From: Phoenix dactylifera
Taxonomy: Eukaryota; Streptophyta; Magnoliopsida; Arecales; Arecaceae
Reading direction: 5' to 3'
Assembly: GCF_009389715.1 (NCBI RefSeq)
Contig: NW_024067737.1
Coordinates: 569,501-633,500 of the forward strand
DNA length: 64,000 nucleotides
The notes beneath the pieces were generated by a model. The model was not told where the DNA came from. It saw only the letters and a program-made list of their open reading frames with translations, and searched no databases. This document shows, piece by piece, positions 1 through 9,176 of this stretch (its first letter is position 1; each line of letters starts with the position of its first letter). The position numbers and the translations under genes were made by a program.

Positions 1-2590
1 GCTTCCTCTTAATCTTTGAGAAAATGTTCTGAAATATTAATAAGAAAATAATTCATTTGAAGCTCAATTTCTTTCAAAAGCAATTACATTTTCTCTCTTT
101 TAAGAGTCATTTGAGTGAGCTGAAATGTTTCTAGCTTTAAGATCATTCACTCTTTTAAAAATAGCTTCTTTTTTTTTGGTGATGGAAGCAACAATCATGC
201 AGAAAGGGATATAGAAGATCATTCAAATGAATGTTTATAAAATTTAATTTTTTACTCATAGATTTATAGCAATGTATACATGAAATACAATGAATCTTTT
301 TAATATCAAAGTAAAGTCATATATTTAGAAATATTTGTTCGCAATCAAGATTATTGAAAAATACACCATTTAAACCAATTTTAGTATACTTTAAAGATAA
401 GAAATGATATGTTTCAGATGCGTATCAGAGCAATCAACCAAGGCATCAAAATTAATTTTGTTTTTCTTAAGTTAAGATTTTTTATTTAGGAATCATATTG
501 AGTTATTCTCCTGAATGATGCGATCATTGAAGCATGTAACTAAGGTTACAAAGATGTACCGATATAAGCATTTTTAAATTAAGTTTAAGCTTTTATACAA
601 AATCGGATTTTGAACTTCATAAAGATTTTCAAGGAGGCTTTCAAAGTTATAATTTGAGATATGTATCTTCCATATTGTAGCTCATCTTAAATCATTACGA
701 TTGAAAACACATATTTCAAACATATTAGAGCATATTCAGAATATTTGTATTTAATATTGAGTTTTGGTACGAATTAGAACATTATGTACCAAAGTTAGGC
801 AAGTTGAAAGATAAAACAAAAATAATTCATTTTGCCTAAATAGAGATATCCTTCTCTTCTCCTTTTTACAAATTTATTCAACTTTCAGATTTCAAAGATG
901 ATTGTGAACGACAAATCTGAAAAAAATTTTCAATAATACAAAAACAATTATGTAGTATTTCAAACATTCAATCAAATTATCCAAGCATGGAGCATTACAA
1001 AATATTGAGAACCCATAATTCAAAATATCATGCCACATGCAAAGTATATTATGGGTTAAGTCATGCATTAAAATATTAAGAACAAGCACCAAGGATCAAA
1101 ATCAATTCTTTTCAAATAAACTCCCCCTATTTAAATATAATCTTGCACTGATTTCATCCTTAAGGTATGTTTTCAAGTGATTAAAACTTGACTTGATTCT
1201 TCTTATATACTTTCATTTACTTTGTCATTCATTTTTCTATTTTTTTGAATTTCTTTCCTTAACCAATTAATGAACATTTTGATTTTATTTTTTATTTTTA
1301 CTTTCTTATGCTCTATACTCTATTTGCTCCCTATCCGGTGGAGTTGGAAGGGGCACGAGGTACTACCACTAGCCTCCCTCTTGTGCCGTCCCTAATATAT
1401 CCTACAACGAATAGTTCGGTCAAATAGTACCGGGCACTACCACTAGCCTCCCCATTGGCACCATCCCTATGATAAGCAATATAGAAAGGTTAAAATGTTC
1501 ACTTCAAACTTTTCCTGTTTAAGTGTAATTAATTATGGATTTTATCCCTTCCAAAAGAATTCTCACACAAGTCTCACAAATGTGCCGAATATATTATGCT
1601 TGTTTTGCTTTTTCTTACGATTGGAGTATTTGCCTTTACTTAGATTTTACTTTTCTTGAATAATGTTCATTTTTTTTTCTTTATCTCTCTCTTTTTGTTA
1701 TTCTCAAGTAATTTACATGAAAGAGCAGAATAAAGAAATAATCTTTTGTATCATATAGATGTATATCATGCAACCAACATTTTCATTATGCTCAAGGATT
1801 CATAGCTTCTCACAAGTTATTTTAAATCAAAATTTTAAGTATAAACTTATATATTTCATGGTTATGACTTGGCAAAGATATATTTTAGTTTGGGCAAACC
1901 ATGAAACAATTTCTAAAAGCATAAGTCAATCAATACATATATAAACATGATATCACGAAATTAATAATTAAAGACTTTAATCATGCCACAATAAGATTTA
2001 AGTTATTGAGTTTGCTCAGCTAATTTATGAGAGAGATATCTAAAATTACCGATTCATTCTGCATTATTAACAAAATCTTTTTCTCTCGTGAAGGAAGTCA
2101 TTAGTTTCTTCAAGATACAGAACATTCATACAACATATTTCTTAACTAGATGACTCAACATAAGATATGACAATAATTGAATATTGAGTCACTTTACTCA
2201 AGAGATTGCCTAAATATAAGCAAGCACATGTCACTTGAACTAAAGAAATAGTTTTATTAACCAAGATGTTTCAAGGACAAGCATGTGAGATAGTAGGAAG
2301 ATTTATCAAGGTCAAATCAATTTCTTATTTTCAGAATCAATTTAGCTTAGATTCTATTTGCTTAAGATAATTATCAATAAGACATGCTAGCTAAGTATTA
2401 ATCAAATTATTTTAAACAATTATTTCTATCAAAATTCAGATTAGGATTCATTTGTTATCAATAAAATATGATTCATTAGAGTTAGATTGAAGTCTTGCAC
2501 AAGGGCACATAATGAGCATACAATCTGATCTACTAGCTGTATGATAAAATAATTATTCTATCATGCTTCAATACAGCTTTAAAAATAATA
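1..2590. other. AT-rich sequence without recognisable gene
   Basis: No convincing coding region on either strand; short open frames here look random. It probably corresponds to the post-pol region of the decayed minus-strand copia element. The only compositional break is a GC-richer patch at about 1330-1475, where a motif reading TACCACTAGCCTCCC occurs twice. Confidence 0.5.
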
Positions 2591-2599
2591 GATCTACCT

Positions 2600-4460
2600 T
2601 GCTCATCCTTTTCAAATTATACAAGATGGGGTCATAGACATACCTTCTTCATGCCAATCTTCTATAAAAGTTTTCTTGTGGACTAACTTTAGTCAATGAA
2701 GATCCCCTTTCTTGTTTGTCTTAATTTGGAGTTCGAAGGAAAATGTTAATTCATTCATCATACATATTTCAAAACTCACCTTGCATGAGCTTAGTAAAAT
2801 CTTCATATAAATCTTCATTAGTAGAACCAAAAATGATGTCATCAATGTATACTTTGAGCAAATAAGATATCACAAATTCTTCTTTTTGATGCATAGTTTT
2901 ATCACTATTACTTCCTATCAAAAAGTTACTCAAGCTTTTATATCATGCTTTTGGTGCTTGTTCCAAATCACATAGTACTTTATCATATTTGTAATGAGTA
3001 TTTTCAAATAAGTGGTTATTTTACATAGATTTTTTTTAATGAAATAACTACATAGGAGTGCATTCTACTCATTCATTTGACAGAATATAAAGCATATAAA
3101 GCAAGCAAATGATAATGGTGATCTTTACTACTAATCATGCAAGAATTTTATCAAAATCTATTTCATCTTTTCTTGATAGAATCTTTTAGTAGTCACCAAT
3201 TTTTCTTCATTAAGTGCATTTCTGAAGAACTCAATTTAGTTCTAATTATTAATAAGTTTTTAGATTTTATCGGCAAGGTTTCAAATTCTATCTCTTTCAA
3301 AAATGATTTAGTTTAACTTGATCAATTATAATCTTATTCATTCTTCTTAAGGTGTTTTAGTTTCAGATTGTTATATATAAGCAAAAATATTAACCATATA
3401 TATAATCTGATTTTAGTGACTTGATGAAAGATCATTAATCTCATAAAGAATAAAATGAATTGATATTTCTACAACTAGGATCTTTTCATTGAATATTCTT
3501 TATGCATTGCTTGATGAATGATACTCAAAGATAGGAGTATCTTTATCAGATTTGGTATTATTTTCATAAGAACATACCAAGCATAACATGTACGACTGAA
3601 AAATATGAAAGATATGCAATAGTTCATTTTCTATTTTTCAGAAGATCAAAAGAAGTTTTCATCAAAAATAGATCTAATAGAAACCATATGTATGACAAGC
3701 AATGATGATAGTTTTTTTTTTTAAAAAAAATGACTATCATACAACATTGTCTTTTTCATTTCTTCAAGGATTCTATTAATCCTATTTTACTTATGGTGTC
3801 CTTGGTGCAGAAACAATTGTATTCAATATTATTTTCTGTGCAAAGCTTATTAGAATTTTGATTTTAAACACTGTGCCATGATACTCTTTATCTTCACAGT
3901 TTGAAAACCTTTTTCATTTGAAACACTTTTACAAGATTTAGCAAATACAGAAAATACTTCAATTTTATTTGCCAAGAACAAATCCAATGTAAGCTTTTGA
4001 AAAACTTAGTAATGGAAACAATATCTTTAGATTTAGAAATTTATTTTGTTTGTTTTCTTAATTAACATGCATAGCAAACTTTGACCTTTCAGAAGATAAT
4101 CTAAGTAAGCTAATGACAAGGTCTTTTGAGATTAAGTACATACTAGTATGAGTTGATTTTATATGTCAAAAGTGGTTTCTTTACTCTTGGTATTCATAAT
4201 GCATAAAAATATGGCAAGTACACATTCTTATGCCTAAGATCAATAAAAGATAATGCCATGGATAAAAACTCTTAATCAAGCATATAGAGGACTCAAAAAG
4301 ATATTTTAAGGAAATTGATTAATCATTAACAAAGTATCCATCAATAAGTAAAGTATAACATAGAAGGATGGAGGAATTTAAATTTATTTCTTCTATTCTA
4401 ATTGCTTTTCTTGATTATATTTTAAGTTCCATTCTTTAACGTGTGTCTAGAACACCCATT
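2600..4460 (-). pseudogene. Decayed copia pol (PR-IN-RT remnants)
   Basis: Read on the minus strand, three landmarks identify a dead pol. Near 4440 a protease remnant reads GCSRHT, equivalent to the GCSRHM core of the young copy. At about 3780-4010 integrase pieces (LDLF, SAPRTP, LEEM) appear in the expected order. At about 2830-2975 a reverse-transcriptase stretch reads LEQAPKA and then VYIDDIIFG, the YVDD-box equivalent of the young copy's YVDDIIFG. Frames shift and stops intervene throughout, so no product is possible. Divergence from the young pol is large, so this copy is much older. RNase H was not located. Confidence 0.75.
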
Positions 4461-4515
4461 TGTATGAAAGTTCTATTTGTTCCATGGGTATCTTGGCACA
4501 CCTACATCTACATCC

Positions 4516-5453
4516 TCATATTTTCATTTTGGGTACCCAAGCTTGCTTGGGTCCTTGAGAGTTAGGACATATGGTTCCTTTTGGAACCCAAATCTGTTTA
4601 ATAGTAATAACTTTACCATTTGATTTAATTGTACTAGAACTATAGGTAAAGTTGTTATGCCCATTCTTTTGATGTTTGAAATACGTTATCCTTTTTGATG
4701 ATTTGCTTGACGAATTTATAACCTTTTTTTTTAGGGATTCATTGCTAAGCGAAGGAGTCAAGCTAAATTTTGATTTATCAAAAACAGCATGTTGGCTTTC
4801 AAACATCATTTTTAATCTTTCTGAACTTACAGTGAATTTGTTAATAAAAGATTTTAATTGGTTAATTTCTTCACTTAAGTTTTGATTTTTTTAATTAAAT
4901 TTTGATTTTTCTGAATTAATTATTCTAAATTTAACCTTAAGCTTTCATTTTCAGAATTTAGTTTGTCTTGTATTTCAGCAATAGAATTTCTTTTTTTTGA
5001 AATTTTCAGATTTAGTTTTTTAAGATTTTTATTCTTCATAGCTAATTTTCTACATTCACCATACAAATCATGAAAAGCATTTAATAATTCATCATAAGAG
5101 AATTCTTCTTGAAAAACATTTGATGTAAAAGTAGATTCAGATTTTACCTTATCTTCTTGTACCATAAAGCACAAGTTAGTTATCTCTTGTAGTTCTTTGG
5201 AGCTAATATCATCACTCTTGCTCCTAACTTTCATTTTCTTGCTTGACTCTTTTTTGGTCAAGGCTTTCTTTCTTTTTATCTCTTTCTTCCTTTCTTCTTG
5301 CTTCCTCTTCTTCTTTGTCTTTAGGAAGCTTTTGAATTTTTTTGTTGTTCTTTCTTCCTCGAGTCGACTCGGGTTTACTTGGAGTCGACTCGACTGACTT
5401 GAGAGGCGACTCGAGATCTTCGGAAGACGTCTCGTTCTCAGAGGCCTAAAAAA
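4516..5453 (-). pseudogene. Decayed copia gag, C-terminal part
   Basis: Two minus-strand open stretches (5453-4920 and 4809-4516) match the C-terminal half of the young gag. The first holds a lysine-rich segment, the CFMVQEDKV motif (young copy CFMANEDEV), the FSYDELLNAF motif and a coiled coil. The second ends in the paired WVPKGT and AWVPKMK motifs and a stop at the same point as the young gag. A frameshift/stop interval separates them at about 4810-4920. Its upstream end, 5361-5412, carries three copies of the GAGTCGACTC array spaced 21 bp (5361, 5382, and a variant at 5403). The gag continues at 17087 beyond the inserted young element. Confidence 0.8.
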
Positions 5454-5458
5454 CAATT
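5454..5458 (+). repeat. Target-site duplication CAATT (left)
   Basis: CAATT directly precedes the TG of the young 5' LTR and is repeated exactly at 17087-17091 after the CA of the 3' LTR, as expected for integrase-made 5-bp duplications. Confidence 0.95.
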
Positions 5459-5639
5459 TGTGGAGTGATTGATTAAAACCCCGTTTGATTTTGATGAGCT
5501 CAAAGCATTTGAGTATATCGTGTGATTACTAATGAATTCAATTGAGTGTTTCAGTGAAAATCCTGCTCAAGTGTTTCTAGACATGGTTTACAGTATTTTG
5601 GATAAGTTAAGAAGTCTGCTGAACCAATGTCTGAGACTC

Positions 5640-6462
5640 GAGTCGACTCCCGAGTTTCACGAGTCGACTCCAAGCGTATCAAGGTCACTGGCACGAGCTC
5701 GAGTCGACTCCTAATCAGTATGAGTCGACTCCGACTGAAAACAGACAGAAGGATAGAAGAGCAGTCTTTCAGATCTGAGATTCGAGTCGACTCCAGTGGA
5801 ACGCGAGTCGACTCCCAGCGGTGCACAAAGAAAAAGTCAGAGAGTGTTTTATGGACTCTGAGATTCGAGTCGACTCCAGTGGAACGCGAGTCGACTCCCA
5901 GCGGTGCACAAAGAAAAAGTCAGAGAGTGTTTTATGGACTCTGAGATTCGAGTCGACTCCCGCATTACGCGAGTCGACTCCAAGATTGTGCGACCATCAA
6001 CAGAGAAAACCATGTTACTGCCACTGAGATTCGAGTCGACTCCCAGACAGCTCGAGTCGACACCAAGACAAGCTTCACGTCAAAAGGCAGAAGACCAACT
6101 TTCGGAAACTGAGAGCCGAGTCGACTCCAAGGAAGTTCGAGTCGACTCCAAGACTGGATGAGCCAAAAGACAGAGAATCGGGAGTTCGGGCTCTGAGATT
6201 CGAGTCGACTCCCAGGACAGTCGAGTCGACTCGAGAGGGCAAAATTCAAATTTGTATCCACGGTCTACAGAGGAAAAGCCGACTCCAAAATTGCCAGGTC
6301 AGCGCCAGAAGTTGGCGAGTCGACTCCGGGCCAAGACGAGTCGACTCCCAGTCGTGACGGCAACTTTAATTCAAACTTGGAACAGTTGCCGAGTCGACTC
6401 CTGAAAAGCTTGAGTCGACTCCCGCTACAGCCGAGTCGACTCCTGATCGCGCGAGTCGACTC
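5640..6462. repeat. 21-bp-phased GAGTCGACTC palindrome array (U3)
   Basis: Twenty-two copies of the 10-bp palindrome GAGTCGACTC start at 5640, 5661, 5701, 5722, 5784, 5805, 5867, 5888, 5950, 5971, 6033, 6054 (one mismatch), 6118, 6139, 6202, 6223, 6317, 6338, 6391, 6412, 6433 and 6453. They fall into pairs whose start-to-start distance is 21 bp in every case but the last (20). The 11-bp spacers within pairs differ in sequence, and the pairs repeat at about 83-85 bp over much of the array. Gaps between pairs often hold a CAGACAGAA-like motif. The array ends about 90 bp upstream of the TATA-like box. Inference: binding sites for a dimeric factor on one face of the helix, two turns apart. Confidence 0.95.
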
Positions 6463-6553
6463 CAACCCACCAACGGTCACATTGTCAGGCTGCGCAGAGT
6501 GTGCAGAACGGCCAGAAAAAGTGGAGTAACGGCTAGTTTCCGTGGGGGTTGGC

Positions 6554-6560
6554 TTAAATA
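6554..6560 (+). promoter_or_regulatory. LTR TATA-like box
   Basis: TTAAATA within GGCTTAAATAGCC lies directly downstream of the palindrome array. Equivalent boxes sit at 27714 (solo LTR), 47083-47089 (minus-strand LTR) and as TATAAAA at about 18828-18834 (old LTR, minus), always between the array and the hairpin chain. Transcription would start about 25-30 bp downstream. Confidence 0.65.
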
Positions 6561-6880
6561 GCCACAGAAGACTGTAGCAAAATAGAGAACATACATTCCA
6601 CTCCAAGCATTCAAGTCTTCAAGCTTTGCAAGTGCTCTTCAACGAGAAAAAGGGGAGATCAGCATTTACTGCGCCACCAACTTCTCCCCAGCATTCAAAG
6701 CTTCCTCCTCCTACATTCAAGTCGATCACTCATCCAAGAGGAGACCAGAGTCAAGAAGCCATTCCTCTACTTAAGCTTAAAAGCGTTTGAGGGCTTCTAA
6801 ACTCATCCTTGAATATATTGTTTCATACCTGCTTTTGAGAAGCTTATTTTCTGTTTTCTTTCTACTACGTGTATTTACTT

Positions 6881-7164
6881 GGTTCAATCGGGGGATTGAA
6901 TCAAGGGGATAAAGGTTAGTTGGTGAGCCAGTTTTAAAACCAACGTGTGAAAGGGTTTGATTGTGAGCCCGGGAAAACAATCGGGGTTGGTTCTAGTCGG
7001 TGAGCCTGGGAAAACCGACCGAGTTCGTTGTTAGCTCGTAAAACAACAAGTTTGGTTGTGAGCTTGCAAAACAACCGGCTGTAATCCAAGGGGGTTATAG
7101 TGTATTCCCAAGAGAAACTTGGGGAGTGGACGTAGGAGCAAGGGATAGCTCCGAACCACTATAA
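6881..7164 (+). ncRNA. Chain of nine covarying hairpins in LTR R/U5
   Basis: Consecutive inverted repeats: GGTTCAATC/GATTGAATC (6881-6902), GTTGGT/ACCAAC (6919-6944), GATTGT/ACAATC (6959-6982), GTCGGT/ACCGAC (6996-7019), GTTGT/ACAAC (7027-7047), GGTTGT/ACAACC (7054-7076), CTGTAATCC/GGGTTATAG with two G-U pairs (7079-7100), TTCCCAAG/CTTGGGGA (7105-7125) and GGAGC/GCTCC (7135-7152). An outer stem TTATAGTG/CACTATAA (7095-7102 with 7157-7164) could enclose the last two, competing with the seventh. Hairpins 2-6 share a loop of the type GAGCYYGNRAAA although their stems differ. The region lies in the genomic RNA leader before the PBS. It is present in all four LTRs of the window with compensatory changes. 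Function unknown; packaging, dimerisation or translation control are candidates. Confidence 0.8.
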
Positions 7165-7346
7165 AACTTGTGTTTGTGATTGATTGTCTCTTCCTCTTCT
7201 CATTTCATATTGCTCACAGCACATAGTAATTAATTAAATAACTTGGCATAGTTTTTAATTAATCATCCATAACGTTTTAAATTATCCAAATTGTTTTAAA
7301 ACCCAATTCACCCCCCCCCTCTTGGGTTGTCTATCTGGGCAACAAG

Positions 7347-7358
7347 TGGTATCAGAGC
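7347..7358 (+). promoter_or_regulatory. Primer-binding site (initiator Met tRNA type)
   Basis: TGGTATCAGAGC, two bases after the 5' LTR, is the usual complement of the 3' end of plant initiator methionine tRNA used by Ty1/copia elements to prime minus-strand DNA synthesis. Confidence 0.9.
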
Positions 7359-7393
7359 CAAAAACTCTTCCACTCAAGAGTTAAAAGATCAAA

Positions 7394-9163
7394 ATGACAA
7401 CCCCATTTGGATCTTCTCACATTGAGGGTCAGTCCACCCAAAGACCCCCTTTCTTCAATGGATCCGACTACTCATACTGGAAGGCTAGGATGAAAATATT
7501 CATCCAAGCCCAAGACTATGAGATGTGGACCATTGTTGTAAATGGCCCATACATCCCATCCATATATATAGATGGTGTCAAGGTACCCAAACTAGAAACG
7601 GATTGGGATGAACATGACATGAGGAAGGCACAATTAAACTCTAAAGCAATGAATGTCTTCTATTGTGCCTTAGACCGTAATGAATTCAATAGGATTTCAA
7701 CTTGTAATTCAGCAAAAGAAATTTGGGACAGACTTGAAGTGACCCATGAGGGCACGAATCAAGTCAAGGAATCCAAAATAAACATCTTGGTTCATAAATA
7801 TGAACTATTTAAAATGGATTCAAATGAAACTATCACATCCATGTTCACTAGGTTTACTGATATTGTCAATGGCCTAAAAAGCCTTGGCAAGAACTATACT
7901 AACAGTGAGCTTGTCAGGAAAATCCTTCGATGTCTACCGAGGTTGTGGGAAGCTAAAGTGACAGCGATCCAAGAAGCTAAAGACTTGAACAAGCTTCCAC
8001 TTGAGGAGCTCCTTGGATCCCTGATGACTCACGAACTCACCATGAAACAACACGAGGAAGAGTCTTCCCATAAGAAAAAGGTAATAGCTTTAAAATCTAC
8101 TTCTTCTAACAAGGACTTATCTTGCAGCAGCAGCAGTGAAGAAGAAGAAGATGAGGAAGATGGTGGTGAGGCTCTTCTTGTGCGCAAATTCAAGAAATTC
8201 ATCAACCACAAGAAGTCCTATCATCAAAGGAGAGGGCCCTCAAATTTCTACCGGAAGGACAAAGGTAAGGAAAGAGAAAACGAGGGGATTGGATGTTACG
8301 AGTGCAAGAAGCCGGGTCACATAAGAGCTGAATGCCCCTTACTGAAGAAGGGGAGTAAGTACAAGAAGAAGAAAGCTCTTGTCACTACACTATCCGACTC
8401 CGACTCATCATCCTCCTCTTCTGACGAGGAACAAGAAGAAAAGGCCAATTTCTGCTTCATGGCCAACGAAGACGAGGTAACTTCCGATACGCATCCTGAT
8501 TTTTCTTTTGATGAACTTTATGATGCGTTCAATGAATTAATGATTGAGTATAAGAATATAAATGTTAAAAACAGAGAACTAAAAGTAACTAATCAAACTT
8601 ATATTCATAAGCATGATTCATTAATTAAGGATAAAGATAATCTTACCAAAGAAAATCTAGAACTTAAGACAAGCAATCAACTTTTAATTAAGAAGACTAA
8701 CACCTTAACTAAAGATAATGAAAAACTAACTAAGGAACTTTCAAACCATAAACAAGTCTTAAACAAGGATCTAACAAAAGAACTAAATGATTTAAAAACA
8801 GAAAATCAAACATTAACTAAAGAACTTAACAAATACAAACCCTTAGTTGAAAAATTTACATATAGTTCAGAAAAGTTAAACATGATACTAAATAGTCAAC
8901 GTGCAGTATTTAATAAAGCAGGCTTAGGGTACAAACCAAGGAATAAGCAAAAACTTCTTAGTAATTTCTTTGTTAAAGCTGGGGAAACAAAAACTAAGAA
9001 AATCACCTGTTTCTGTTGTGGAAATATAGGACATAAAGCAAATACATGTGACTATAGGAAAAGGAAAACTAAAAGAAAAATTAAAAGGGTATGGGTTCCA
9101 AAAGGAACCAACTTGACTAACCATGAAGGACCCAAGAAAACTTGGGTACCTAAGATGACATGA
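7394..9163 (+). CDS. gag: Copia Gag nucleocapsid/capsid protein
   Basis: A 589-residue Gag that would assemble the cytoplasmic virus-like particle. The N-terminal third is a UBN2/copia-type gag domain (FFNGSDYSYWKARM near residue 20, AKEIWDRL near 108). Serine/acidic and lysine-rich segments follow around residues 230-290. There is a CCHC zinc knuckle CYECKKPGHIRAEC at about 301, a long asparagine/lysine/leucine-rich coiled coil at about 400-510, and a second CCHC knuckle CFCCGNIGHKANTC at about 539. The protein ends with the paired WVPKGT and TWVPKM motifs. Long gags with two knuckles fit SIRE/Maximus elements. The ATG follows the PBS by about 35 bp. The TGA at 9161-9163 separates it from pol, which lies in another frame. 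The frame is intact, consistent with recent activity. Confidence 0.93.
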   Translation: MTTPFGSSHIEGQSTQRPPFFNGSDYSYWKARMKIFIQAQDYEMWTIVVNGPYIPSIYIDGVKVPKLETDWDEHDMRKAQLNSKAMNVFYCALDRNEFNRISTCNSAKEIWDRLEVTHEGTNQVKESKINILVHKYELFKMDSNETITSMFTRFTDIVNGLKSLGKNYTNSELVRKILRCLPRLWEAKVTAIQEAKDLNKLPLEELLGSLMTHELTMKQHEEESSHKKKVIALKSTSSNKDLSCSSSSEEEEDEEDGGEALLVRKFKKFINHKKSYHQRRGPSNFYRKDKGKERENEGIGCYECKKPGHIRAECPLLKKGSKYKKKKALVTTLSDSDSSSSSSDEEQEEKANFCFMANEDEVTSDTHPDFSFDELYDAFNELMIEYKNINVKNRELKVTNQTYIHKHDSLIKDKDNLTKENLELKTSNQLLIKKTNTLTKDNEKLTKELSNHKQVLNKDLTKELNDLKTENQTLTKELNKYKPLVEKFTYSSEKLNMILNSQRAVFNKAGLGYKPRNKQKLLSNFFVKAGETKTKKITCFCCGNIGHKANTCDYRKRKTKRKIKRVWVPKGTNLTNHEGPKKTWVPKMT

Positions 9164-9176
9164 TTTGCTTGTGTAG

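Larger units (their letters stand above)
1..5453 (-). mobile_element. Old decayed copia element, left (3') part
   Basis: This is the downstream part of a Ty1/copia element on the minus strand. Its gag continues across the young insertion at 17087-17662 and its 5' LTR is 17725-19435. Protease, integrase and reverse-transcriptase fragments can still be read on the minus strand between about 4460 and 2600, all with many stops and frameshifts. Left of about 2590 the sequence is AT-rich and I recognise no gene. A purine-rich tract on the minus strand near 1119-1130 resembles the tracts after ORF3 of the young copy. The matching 3' LTR is not seen and probably lies at or beyond the window edge. The family assignment is firm; the left boundary is unknown. 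Confidence 0.8.
5459..7344 (+). repeat. 5' LTR of young copia element
   Basis: The 1886-bp LTR starts TGTGGAGTGATT and ends GGGCAACA. Three zones are visible: U3 with the GAGTCGACTC palindrome array (5640-6462), a TATA-like TTAAATA at 6554-6560, and an R/U5 region with a chain of hairpins (6881-7164) before a C-run and the LTR end. Open frames on both strands within it arise because the palindrome has no stop codon in any frame; I do not regard them as genes. Confidence 0.95.

Noticed and set aside
5640..6462. CRISPR-like array (short regular repeats with unique spacers)
   Set aside because: The repeat is a 10-bp palindrome, the spacers are only 11 bp, the host is a plant, and the array lies in a retrotransposon LTR.
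5532..6606. Many overlapping open frames on both strands of the LTR, with RVDS, ESTP or SRL repeats
   Set aside because: GAGTCGACTC contains no stop in any frame, so arrays of it stay open on both strands. The same frames recur in every LTR; they lie in U3 upstream of the TATA-like box, and none has a plausible start or domain.
7347..7358. tRNA-like sequence
   Set aside because: It is the 12-base complement of a tRNA 3' end (primer-binding site), not a tRNA gene.
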